Part shown: positions 1-5,810 of the stretch, one piece after another
How positions within the stretch are numbered: the stretch's first letter is position 1
Layout: every line of letters starts with the position of its first letter
Origin: an uncultured Collinsella sp.
Lineage (GTDB): Bacteria > Actinomycetota > Coriobacteriia > Coriobacteriales > Coriobacteriaceae
Assembly: GCA_900552425.1 (NCBI GenBank)
Contig: URZR01000054.1
Coordinates: 1 to 9,979 of the forward strand
DNA length: 9,979 bases
Direction: 5' to 3'
Made by a program: the position numbers and the translations under genes
The notes under the pieces: model-generated
Databases searched by the model: none
The model's input: the letters and a program-made list of their open reading frames with translations, nothing else
Told to the model about the DNA's origin: nothing

Positions 1-60
1 AAGTGCGGATGCTTCGGGGGTCCAAAATAGGTCGTTCACTTCGCGGAAAAGCATTCACCT
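1..60. repeat. Partial copy of a dispersed palindromic repeat (cut by window edge)
   Basis: These bases align along nearly their whole length with 3026-3088 in the same orientation. Shared blocks include TGCGGATG, GGGGT-CAAAA, CGTTCACTTC and GGAAAAG, with scattered substitutions and small gaps. The copy at 2909-3086 is an inverted repeat, so this is probably the right arm of a similar element whose left arm lies outside the window. It sits about 20 bases past the histidine kinase stop codon, where a 3' hairpin or terminator would be expected. No U-tract hairpin is visible in the portion present, so a terminator role is only a guess. Confidence 0.6.
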
Positions 61-80
61 TCGATTCGTGAGAGACGCCC

Positions 81-1376
81 CTACCGTGGCAGCCGAATCG
101 TAAAGCGGCTGCCGACGCCCTCGACTGAGGTCACGCCAATGACACCACCATGGCTATCGACGATCCACTTGGCAATGGCAAGCCCCAGACCCGAGCCCTG
201 CGCGCCGGCATCGCGTGCGTTGTCGGCGCGGTAGAACCGTTCAAACGCGTGAGCTGCGGATTCCTGGTTCATGCCGATGCCCTCGTCCTCAACACTTATG
301 TCGATCGTGCCCAAGCCCGCATTGGGCGTTATGCCAAATGTGACGGTCGTTCCCGCATCCGAGTACTTGGCGGCGTTTTGCACGATCACGCGCAGAGCCT
401 GCTTCACGAGCGCCACGTCGACGGGCGCGTCGCAGCGCGGGTCGCTGGCAAGCAAGGCGTCAAAAGCCAGCCGATACGTGTGCTCGGCATCGATCATCTG
501 TGACTCCTCGCATACCTCGCCGACCAGTGCGGCCAGGTTGGTATTCGCATGCCGCAGGGCCGTGCGTCCGGCATCGCCGCGCGCCAAAAACAGCAGCTGC
601 TCCACGAGCTCCTGCATATGCTCGCTTTCGGCCTTGAGGGACGCGATGGATTCCGCCAGCACGTCCGGGTCATCTTTGCCCCAGCGGTCGAGCATGTTTA
701 CGTAACCCTGAATCACCGCGATGGGCGTTCGTAGCTCGTGGCTTGCATCGTTGACAAAGCGCATCTGCTGCAGCTTTGCCTCTTGCATCTGGCGCAGCAG
801 GCGGTTGAGCGCGACCTCGATGCTCGCCAGGTCGGCGTCGCCGGTGGTGACGCTCGGCGAGTCGACGCTCGCGCGCTCGATGGCCTGCTCGAGCGTTTCC
901 ATCTTGCCGCCGGAGAGCTGCATGCGGCCGAGTTCGTCCACGCGCAGGGCCAGATCGTTGAGCGGCGCCATGGTGCGGCGCACGCGGCGGGCGCCGCCGA
1001 GCATGTTGAGCACGCTGATGACCTGCCAACCCACAACTACAAGGTAGAGAGGCCATAGCGTGACGAGGTCCTGCGCGAGGGGGAAAGTCTTGGTGGTACG
1101 CGCAAGCTCGACGGTATAGGTGAGCGTGGCGGGGTTCCAGCCGTGCGCGGGCGTCAGCGACATGCCGTGGACGGCGGCACCGGGGATCCATCCCGCGGTA
1201 AACGCGCCGTCGGGCAGCGTTTGGTTATAGCCATAGATGAGGATCGCCGCCGCAGCAACCAGCAGCCACAGGTCGAGCCAGATGTAGCTCGCCAGGCGGC
1301 GCCACATGTAGCTCCAGTTGATGGCACGGGCGATGGAGGTGACGCGCTTGGCCTCGGCATTACGCGCGGCAGACAT
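81..1376 (-). CDS. Sensor histidine kinase, membrane bound (two-component system)
   Basis: This is a membrane histidine kinase of 431 residues when started at the ATG at 1376. Two membrane segments are visible, at about residues 31-49 and 110-127, enclosing an extracytoplasmic part of roughly 60 residues with no recognised sensor fold. A linker follows, then the phosphoacceptor H-box NDASHELRTP (His about 213), an N-box QNAAKYS (Asn about 334), G1 DEGIG (about 364-368), an FERFYRADN F-box and G2 GSGLGLA (about 394-400). All catalytic motifs are intact, so it should autophosphorylate and pass phosphate to the regulator encoded just upstream. The ATG at 1376 overlaps the end of the regulator gene by 17 bases and follows a GGGGTGGG stretch, suggesting translational coupling. 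A GTG at 1412 in the same frame would add 12 residues and deepen the overlap, and is less likely. The signal sensed cannot be told from the sequence. Confidence 0.95.
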   Translation of the reverse strand: MSAARNAEAKRVTSIARAINWSYMWRRLASYIWLDLWLLVAAAAILIYGYNQTLPDGAFTAGWIPGAAVHGMSLTPAHGWNPATLTYTVELARTTKTFPLAQDLVTLWPLYLVVVGWQVISVLNMLGGARRVRRTMAPLNDLALRVDELGRMQLSGGKMETLEQAIERASVDSPSVTTGDADLASIEVALNRLLRQMQEAKLQQMRFVNDASHELRTPIAVIQGYVNMLDRWGKDDPDVLAESIASLKAESEHMQELVEQLLFLARGDAGRTALRHANTNLAALVGEVCEESQMIDAEHTYRLAFDALLASDPRCDAPVDVALVKQALRVIVQNAAKYSDAGTTVTFGITPNAGLGTIDISVEDEGIGMNQESAAHAFERFYRADNARDAGAQGSGLGLAIAKWIVDSHGGVIGVTSVEGVGSRFTIRLPR

Positions 1377-2145
1377 AGCCCACCCCGCGCACGGTTTGGA
1401 TGATGCGGGCACCGCCGGCGTCTTCGATCTTGGCGCGCAGGTGCGCGATGTGCACGTCGACGTTGTTGGTGTCGCCTACGTATTCGTAGCCCAGCGCCTC
1501 GTGCGCGATGCGCTCGCGCGTGAGCACGGTTTCGGCATGCGTCATAAGCAGGGCGAGGACGTCGAACTCGCGGGCCGTGAGCGCGATGGGCGAGCCGCCG
1601 ACCGTGACTTCGCGGCGGTCGGGATCGAGCGCGACCGAACCCACGGTGAGCGCGGCGGGGGAGGGCGCGGCAGCGGTCTGGGCCGTGTCGGTTGCCGGGG
1701 ACATTGTGGCGATACCGGCGGCCGTGCCGCTCGCTACGCCAGCCCCGGCGCTGGCGCCGCCAACGCCCGAAGCCGCTCGCACGGCTTCCGAGCGCTTCAG
1801 TGCCACGCGGATCCGTGCGAACAGCTCCTCAATCGCAAATGGCTTGGTCAGGTAATCGTCGGCGCCGGCATCGAGCCCGGCCACTTTGTCCATCACGGCA
1901 TCGCGCGCGGTGACCATAATCACCGGCACATCCTTGTGCTTGCGGACACGCCGCAAGACCTCCATGCCGTTGAGCTGCGGCAACAGCACGTCGAGCAGAA
2001 TCAGATCGTAGTCGCGCTCCAGCGCCAGGTCCACGGCAGTGCGGCCATCGGCGGCGTGTTCCACCTGGTAGCCCTCGTGCTCCAGCTCGAGCGTCACAAA
2101 GCGGGCGATTTTCTCCTCGTCCTCTACGATCAGGATCCGTGCCAT
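1360..2145 (-). CDS. OmpR/PhoB-family response regulator with long Ala/Gly-rich linker
   Basis: This 261-residue DNA-binding response regulator is the partner of the adjacent kinase. The receiver domain (about 1-118) has the acidic pair in VEDEE (8-10), the phosphoacceptor Asp52 in LLDVLLP, the switch Thr79 in VTA and Lys101 in LTKPF. The C-terminal winged helix (about 166-261) carries ALTAREFDVLALL, the NNVDVHIAHLRAKI recognition-helix region and the closing TVRGVGYVCRA, typical of the OmpR/PhoB family. Between them lies a low-complexity linker of about 45 residues rich in Ala, Gly, Ser and Thr; most family members have much shorter linkers. The start is 18 bases after the DUF4342 stop, which places all three genes in one transcript. 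A G-rich stretch before the ATG is only a weak ribosome site, so coupling from the upstream gene is plausible. The regulon is unknown. Confidence 0.96.
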   Translation of the reverse strand: MARILIVEDEEKIARFVTLELEHEGYQVEHAADGRTAVDLALERDYDLILLDVLLPQLNGMEVLRRVRKHKDVPVIMVTARDAVMDKVAGLDAGADDYLTKPFAIEELFARIRVALKRSEAVRAASGVGGASAGAGVASGTAAGIATMSPATDTAQTAAAPSPAALTVGSVALDPDRREVTVGGSPIALTAREFDVLALLMTHAETVLTRERIAHEALGYEYVGDTNNVDVHIAHLRAKIEDAGGARIIQTVRGVGYVCRA

Positions 2146-2163
2146 GCGTGCCCCCGTCTGCGA

Positions 2164-2706
2164 TTACTTGTCGTCGTTGAGATTTTGCTTGATGTCGTCC
2201 GCGGCGTTAGCAGCGCTATCCATAAGGTTGTTGATGCTGCCGGGCACGTCGCCGTCGCTGTCGATGCGGTAGCGCATGCCAAAGAACAGGCCAATCAGCA
2301 TCAGCCATATCGTGGCGCCCCAGGCAAACAGCGCGACGATGGGAATCAGGATGGGGATGTTGAGGATGATCGCATCGCGGCGCGTGGCGATAAACTTGGT
2401 GTCCAGACTCAGGCGGAAGAGCTTTTTGAGGTACTCCCACACGCTGTCCATCTTCTTGGAGAAGTCGGTCTTTTCGCTCGACTTTTCGTAGGCTGCCTGC
2501 GCGGCGACCATCTCGGCAGAGGGCTCATCGACTGGCGCGGACTCGGTGGCGGCATGCGCCGACGTGGTCTGGGTCTTGCCCTGCGACTCGAGCCAAATGA
2601 TGGCATCCAAAACGTTGCCGTCGGCAGCGTCGAGCGCCGCCTTGGCATCGGTGTAACTCACGTTGCACTTGGTGCGGATGGTTTCAACTTTTTCGAGGTC
2701 GTCCAT
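2164..2706 (-). CDS. UBA/TS-N-like plus DUF4342 membrane protein
   Basis: This 180-residue protein is first in the two-component operon. Residues 1-42 look like a UBA/TS-N helical domain of the kind found at the start of elongation factor Ts (VETIRTKCNVSYTDAKAALD, then NVLDAIIWLES). Residues 43-80 are a polar, low-complexity linker. Residues 85-148 match my recollection of DUF4342: an amphipathic WEYLKKLFRLSLDTKFI stretch, basic residues, then a long hydrophobic region (about 113-143) that would cross the membrane once or form a hairpin, ending in RYRID. A charged tail follows. The UBA-like part is therefore probably cytoplasmic. A good ribosome site, AAAGGA, lies at 2713-2718. No biochemical role is established to my knowledge. 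Its position ahead of a regulator and kinase suggests a part in the same envelope response, as an accessory protein or a target. The family call is confident; the role is inference. Confidence 0.88.
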   Translation of the reverse strand: MDDLEKVETIRTKCNVSYTDAKAALDAADGNVLDAIIWLESQGKTQTTSAHAATESAPVDEPSAEMVAAQAAYEKSSEKTDFSKKMDSVWEYLKKLFRLSLDTKFIATRRDAIILNIPILIPIVALFAWGATIWLMLIGLFFGMRYRIDSDGDVPGSINNLMDSAANAADDIKQNLNDDK

Positions 2707-2819
2707 GACCTGTCCTTTCGTTCGATGGGCGCGACGCCGGGCAATTTGCTCGGGCGCGAGCGTTGCGTTCGGCGGTTTGCGTTGCGCCGCCCCGCCCTTG
2801 GTCGAACTCTATAGTGCAG

Positions 2820-2847
2820 GTTATAGATTAAGCGATTCTTGAGCCAA
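2820..2847 (-). promoter_or_regulatory. Candidate sigma-70-type promoter of the DUF4342-regulator-kinase operon
   Basis: Read leftward, TTGGCT (2842-2847) and TATAAC (2820-2825) are separated by 16 bases and match the -35 and -10 consensus at 4/6 and 5/6 positions. Transcription would begin near 2813 and give a leader of about 105 bases before the DUF4342 start at 2706. The region is clearly more AT-rich than its surroundings. No operator or direct repeat typical of regulator autoregulation was recognised. Confidence 0.4.
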
Positions 2848-2908
2848 GATTAATGTTGGATGAGTTTTTGGGTGGTGTGGGCACAGCCTTTTGGATAGCT
2901 AGCAGCGG

Positions 2909-3086
2909 GGTCTAATACTTTTCCGGAGAAGTGAACGAGTGAAATTTGACCCCCGTAGCATCGACACTTTAGAGGTGCCGTTTCCCGCGGTTTCGATACT
3001 AGAATCCTGCGATTTTGCCGTCGAAAAATGCGGATGTTTCAGGGGTTCAAAAACAGCCGTTCACTTCTCGGGAAAAGTATTAGACC
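2909..3086. repeat. Palindromic dispersed repeat, about 178 bp
   Basis: The outer arms 2909-2937 and 3058-3086 are inverted copies, identical at 28 of 29 positions by hand alignment (GGTCTAATACTTTTCC at the left outer end). The similarity continues inward more weakly for about 25 bases on each side, to a CCCC-containing block and a CATC block. The centre (about 2965-3025) is not obviously symmetrical. The right arm is also similar to bases 1-60, so the family is repeated within the window. No transposase or other gene lies inside. It could be a non-autonomous mobile element, a REP-like extragenic palindrome or a structured RNA; I cannot choose between these from the sequence alone. Confidence 0.75.
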
Positions 3087-3249
3087 TCGACAGCGGGGGA
3101 TGGGGTGCCGGTGTAAAACGGCGTCAAGGGTTGGTCGAGCAGGCTGTTTCTCCATTGATGTCCGCACGGCGTGTGACACTTACCCTGCCGCCCTGCTCTG
3201 CCGCGGCGGCATGTACCCGAACAGCGACCCTCTAAGGAGTTCGATATCG

Positions 3250-3489
3250 ATGAGTGATAACACCAAGCATCTCGCAAAGAAGTGCGTCAAGGACGCGGGG
3301 CCGTGCCTCGTGCTGTGCCTTGCCGGCGCAGCGGTCGCGCTGCTGGCTGTTCTGGGGCCGTTCGACGTGCTCCGAAGTGCCGTCTCTCTACACATTTGCA
3401 TGGCCCTTGCCGGCGCCATGATGACCGGCGGCGCGCTCGATCTGGTTTTTTGGGTGCTTGACCCGTTTGGATGGAAGAACGAGGGGTAA
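3250..3489 (+). CDS. Small two-helix membrane protein, function unknown
   Basis: This short gene encodes 79 residues. The start is fixed by a clear AAGGAG ribosome site (3234-3239) ten bases before the ATG; the frame stays open further upstream, but through the repeat and without a ribosome site. The N-terminus is polar and basic (SDNTKHLAKKCVKD). Two hydrophobic segments follow, at about 17-36 (ending AVALLAVLGPF) and 46-71 (including MALAGAMMTGGALDLVFWVL), and a short polar tail ends GWKNEG. A two-pass protein with both ends in the cytoplasm is likely from the positive charge at the N-terminus. No family is recognised. A metallophosphoesterase gene follows 85 bases downstream on the same strand, so they may be co-transcribed, but nothing shows a shared task. 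Confidence 0.75.
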   Translation: MSDNTKHLAKKCVKDAGPCLVLCLAGAAVALLAVLGPFDVLRSAVSLHICMALAGAMMTGGALDLVFWVLDPFGWKNEG

Positions 3490-3574
3490 GCCCTAAGGGA
3501 TGGAAGGGCTGGAACGGTTGGCTTAGTGATCGTGCAGAATGCGGGCTAGCGACTTACAGGGAAGTGGTGATCCG

Positions 3575-4300
3575 ATGACGGTCTATGTGACGGGCGATAT
3601 TCACGGCGGCCTCGACATGCAAAAGCTGCGCGATTGGGATCTTGGGGAAAGCCTGACGAGCGACGACTATCTCATCATTGCCGGCGATTTTGGCTTTCCG
3701 TGGGATTTCTCTGTCGAGGAGTGCGCCGACATCACTTGGCTGGAGTCGCGCCCCTATACCGTGCTGTTCGTCGACGGCAACCACGAACGTTTCGACCACT
3801 GGGCAGAGCGCCCCATGGAGTTGTGGCACGGTGGGCTGACGCAGCGTTTGTTGGACACCTCGCCCATACGGCGCCTGACGCGCGGCGAGGTTTTTGAGCT
3901 CGACGGCTCAACGGTCTTTACCATGGGCGGCGCCACGAGCGTGGACAAGGAATACCGCATTCCGTATTCCAGCTGGTGGCCGCAGGAGCTGCCGGACGAG
4001 CGCAACTTTGAGGAGGCGCGGACAAAGCTCGACAGCGTGGGCTGGAAGGTCGACTACGTGATCACCCACACCTGCCCTACGCGCATGCTTTCGCCCACGC
4101 TTTATCCGGCGCCCGGCTGGAATTGCCCCGCCGTTGATCGGCTTACGGCGTTTTTCGATGAGCTGGAAGATCGCTTGGACTACAAGCGCTGGTACTACGG
4201 GCATTTTCATCGTGATGCCAACCCGGCCGAGCGCCATACCGTGCTCTACGACTGCATCGTTCGCCTGGGCGACGAACTCCAGCCTTGGGATGTTGCGTAG
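3575..4300 (+). CDS. Calcineurin-like metallophosphoesterase
   Basis: This is a predicted cytoplasmic phosphoesterase of 241 residues with a two-metal active site. The family motifs appear in order: GDIHGG (Asp8, His10), AGDFG (Asp38), DGNHE (Asn69, His70), an ITHTCP histidine (165) and YGHFH (His210, His212). All metal ligands are therefore present and the protein should be active. The substrate cannot be assigned, because the family includes protein phosphatases, nucleotide hydrolases and phosphodiesterases. The ATG at 3575 is preferred because it opens directly on the first beta strand (MTVYVTGDIHG) and because GGTGATCC (3566-3573), complementary to the extreme 3' end of 16S rRNA, lies just before it. 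An ATG at 3539 would add 12 residues that look unlike the family. The gene ends 17 bases before the end of the convergent gluQRS gene, leaving no room for a separate terminator. Confidence 0.93.
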   Translation: MTVYVTGDIHGGLDMQKLRDWDLGESLTSDDYLIIAGDFGFPWDFSVEECADITWLESRPYTVLFVDGNHERFDHWAERPMELWHGGLTQRLLDTSPIRRLTRGEVFELDGSTVFTMGGATSVDKEYRIPYSSWWPQELPDERNFEEARTKLDSVGWKVDYVITHTCPTRMLSPTLYPAPGWNCPAVDRLTAFFDELEDRLDYKRWYYGHFHRDANPAERHTVLYDCIVRLGDELQPWDVA

Positions 4301-4317
4301 GGGTGGGGTGTATTTGG

Positions 4318-5322
4318 CTACTCGGCCGTTACAGTGATGTTCTCTCGGTGCGCGCGGATGACGTCCCAGCTAAAGTGCTCGACCAGCCGCTCGGCAGAGC
4401 GCGGCGTGGTGTCCGGCGCGATGCCTGTTTGTCCGGCGAGCCAGCCCAGCAGCGCTTCGGGCGTGCCAAAGCGGGCGCGGAGTTCGCCCAGGTCCAGATC
4501 GCGGTCTCGTTTGGAAAGGCGGCGGCCGTCCGGTGCCATGAGCAGCGGAATGTGTGCGTAGTGCGGCGTGGGCAGTCCCAACAGGTGCTGCAGATAGATC
4601 TGGCGCGGCGTGGACCCCAGCAGGTCGCATCCGCGCACGACCTCGGTGACGCCCATGGCGGCGTCGTCGACCACCACGGCTAGCTGATAGGCAAACACGC
4701 CGTCGCTGCGGCGGACCAAAAAGTCGCCGCACTCGGTGGCGAGCGCCTCGCATTGGGCGCCGTACGTGCGATCCACAAATTCGATCACGTCGTCTGCGAG
4801 GTCGTCGACGGTGGGCACGCGCAGACGTGTGGCCGGGGCGCGCAGGGCGCTGCGGCGGGCCACCTCCTCGGCCGAAAGACTTCGGCAGGCGCCACGGTAG
4901 ATGGGCGTGCCGTCGCTCGCGTGCGGTGCACTCGCGGCGTGGAGCTCGGCGCGTGTGCAAAAGCAGGGATAGGTGAGGCCGGCGTCTTTCAGCCGGCGCA
5001 AGGCGCTCTCGTACAGGTCCAGGCGGTCGTGCTGGTAGTAGGGGCCTTCGTCCCACTCCAGCCCCAGCCAGGCCAGGTCGTCAATCAATTGGGCGGCAAG
5101 TTCCGGGCGCTTGCAGCGATCGTCCAGGTCCTCAATGCGTAACACGATGCTGCCGCCCTGGCTGCGGGCCGAAAGCCATGCGCACAGGCAGCTGAACACG
5201 TTGCCCAGGTGCATACGGCCCGAGGGCGACGGGGCGAAGCGCCCCACGACGGGCGCGGGAGCGGCCGGCGTCGTTGGCGCGTCGGCGGCGGGTGTTGCTA
5301 TGTTGCGTGCGTTGATGTCCAT
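4318..5322 (-). CDS. gluQ: Glutamyl-queuosine tRNA(Asp) synthetase
   Basis: This 334-residue paralogue of glutamyl-tRNA synthetase consists of the catalytic core without the anticodon-binding domain. Family members attach glutamate to the queuosine base at position 34 of tRNA-Asp instead of charging the tRNA end. Visible are the class I signature FAPSPSGRMHLGN (HIGH motif HLGN, 38-41), LRIEDLDD (61-68), and the C-x-C / Y-x3-C zinc pattern typical of GluQRS (Cys120, Cys122, Tyr142, Cys146). Also present are GCDLLGSTPRQIYLQ (231-245) and the KMSKS equivalent RLSKRD (268-273). The first 24 residues are an Ala/Pro/Thr-rich extension of doubtful importance. The ATG at 5322 was chosen over a TTG at 5415, whose extra residues resemble nothing. 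No ribosome site precedes the ATG (see the promoter entry). No queuosine biosynthesis gene is nearby. Confidence 0.93.
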   Translation of the reverse strand: MDINARNIATPAADAPTTPAAPAPVVGRFAPSPSGRMHLGNVFSCLCAWLSARSQGGSIVLRIEDLDDRCKRPELAAQLIDDLAWLGLEWDEGPYYQHDRLDLYESALRRLKDAGLTYPCFCTRAELHAASAPHASDGTPIYRGACRSLSAEEVARRSALRAPATRLRVPTVDDLADDVIEFVDRTYGAQCEALATECGDFLVRRSDGVFAYQLAVVVDDAAMGVTEVVRGCDLLGSTPRQIYLQHLLGLPTPHYAHIPLLMAPDGRRLSKRDRDLDLGELRARFGTPEALLGWLAGQTGIAPDTTPRSAERLVEHFSWDVIRAHRENITVTAE

Positions 5323-5329
5323 GCGGACG

Positions 5330-5335
5330 AGTATA
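5330..5335 (-). promoter_or_regulatory. Candidate -10 element giving a leaderless gluQRS transcript
   Basis: Read leftward, TATACT lies exactly seven bases before the gluQRS ATG at 5322 and matches the -10 consensus at 5/6 positions. With normal spacing, transcription would begin on or next to the A of the ATG. This fits the absence of any Shine-Dalgarno sequence before that codon. The -35 region has no good match at normal spacing; a TTGCAG lies too close. Leaderless mRNAs are common in actinobacteria, but here it is a prediction. Confidence 0.4.
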
Positions 5336-5437
5336 GCGCTGCCGTGGCCTGCAAGTTGCTGAGGCCGCGCGTTGCGCGTGCCGGACCACCGGCTCGGCAC
5401 CTTAATCGTCGTCAATCAATCTAGCCCTCAAACGACA

Positions 5438-5473
5438 GAAACCCCGGCAGCTCTTCGCAACTGCCGGGGTTTC
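5438..5473. terminator. Strong symmetric hairpin, possible terminator without U-tract
   Basis: GAAACCCCGGCAG (5438-5450) and CTGCCGGGGTTTC (5461-5473) form a perfect 13-bp stem around a 10-base loop. No run of T follows on either strand, so it is not a classical intrinsic terminator. It sits between two divergent genes, where no known transcript needs to end. It could instead be a leader structure of gluQRS (about 115 bases before its start), a transcription-insulating hairpin, or the 3' end of an unrecognised small RNA. Confidence 0.4.
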
Positions 5474-5647
5474 CGCGGAAAAGGGGGACATGATCCTCGA
5501 GCGAACGGCAAAGGGGCAAACCGTTTTCGCTCAACTGCTTTATGCCCCTCAACTGGCGGCTCAATCAGCGCATGCCGCGCCCACACAAAGCCGCTACACC
5601 TGTGATGGAGCTATGAAGTGGTATCTATTGCCGGAGCGGGCTATGCC

Positions 5648-5695
5648 AAGGAGTGTCCCAGATTGCCGACAGATAAGGAACGTCCCCAGGTGCCG
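5648..5695. repeat. Degenerate REP-like tandem direct repeat
   Basis: Two units repeat with a period of 27 bases: AAGGAGTGTCCCAGATTGCCG (first 20 bases from 5648) and AAGGAACGTCCCCAGGTGCC (from 5675). They share the AAGGA, GTCCC and TGCCG blocks. Read on the other strand, the second unit contains GGGGACGTTCC, nearly the same core as the repeat at 8125-8194 (GGGGACGTTCT). The two sites are thus probably relatives in opposite orientation on either side of the DUF2207 gene. No transposase is nearby. Confidence 0.45.
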
Positions 5696-5810
5696 GCCGC
5701 GGGCGTGACTTTTGTCCCGTTTTGACGCTCCGCTGGCCTAGATGTTCGTCACATGAACCCGCAAACGTGGGACAATGACGCTACTGGTATCACAGACAAA
5801 GGATGTGCCT

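Larger units (their letters stand above)
2707..3249. other. Intergenic region between divergent genes
   Basis: This 543-base stretch separates the leftward DUF4342 operon from the rightward small membrane protein gene. From left to right it holds the operon leader and candidate promoter (to 2847), the palindromic repeat (2909-3086), and then about 160 bases before the next start. Those last bases include a 7-bp hairpin, TGCCGCC (3186-3192) with GGCGGCA (3205-3211), shortly before the ribosome site. Open frames across the repeat have no ribosome site and no family resemblance, so I do not count them as genes. Confidence 0.7.
5323..5810. other. Intergenic region between divergent gluQRS and DUF2207 genes
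   Basis: No gene was recognised in these 488 bases. They contain the candidate gluQRS -10 element, a perfect 13-bp hairpin (5438-5473), a possible pseudoknot (5499-5549) and a degenerate pair of REP-like direct repeats (5648-5695). A TTGACG follows at about 5724, but it has no convincing -10 box at normal spacing. The DUF2207 promoter is therefore not assigned. Short open frames here lack ribosome sites and family resemblance. Confidence 0.6.

Noticed and set aside
1318..2814. A 498-codon open frame on the plus strand
   Set aside because: It runs antisense through the response regulator and DUF4342 genes, whose motifs are unmistakable, and it has no family resemblance of its own.
2939..3235. 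Open frames across the palindromic repeat, including an upstream extension of the small membrane protein
   Set aside because: They cross a repeat arm and have no ribosome site. The AAGGAG before 3250 gives a better start for the membrane protein.
3486..3526. Hairpins after the small membrane protein gene (AGCCCT/AGGGCT and TAAGCC/GGCTTA)
   Set aside because: The stems are only about six base pairs and lack a U-tract, so I do not call a terminator.
4370..5056. A 228-codon Arg-rich frame on the minus strand
   Set aside because: It is a shifted-frame shadow of gluQRS on the same strand and lacks any domain.
5323..5440. Possible tRNA or other stable RNA upstream of gluQRS
   Set aside because: No cloverleaf, T-loop GGTTCRA motif or CCA end could be fitted on either strand.
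5509..5620. Possible cyclic di-GMP (GEMM) riboswitch, from a GGCAAACC-like string and a later CAAAGCC
   Set aside because: The conserved core around these strings and the required helices are missing, so the match is probably chance.
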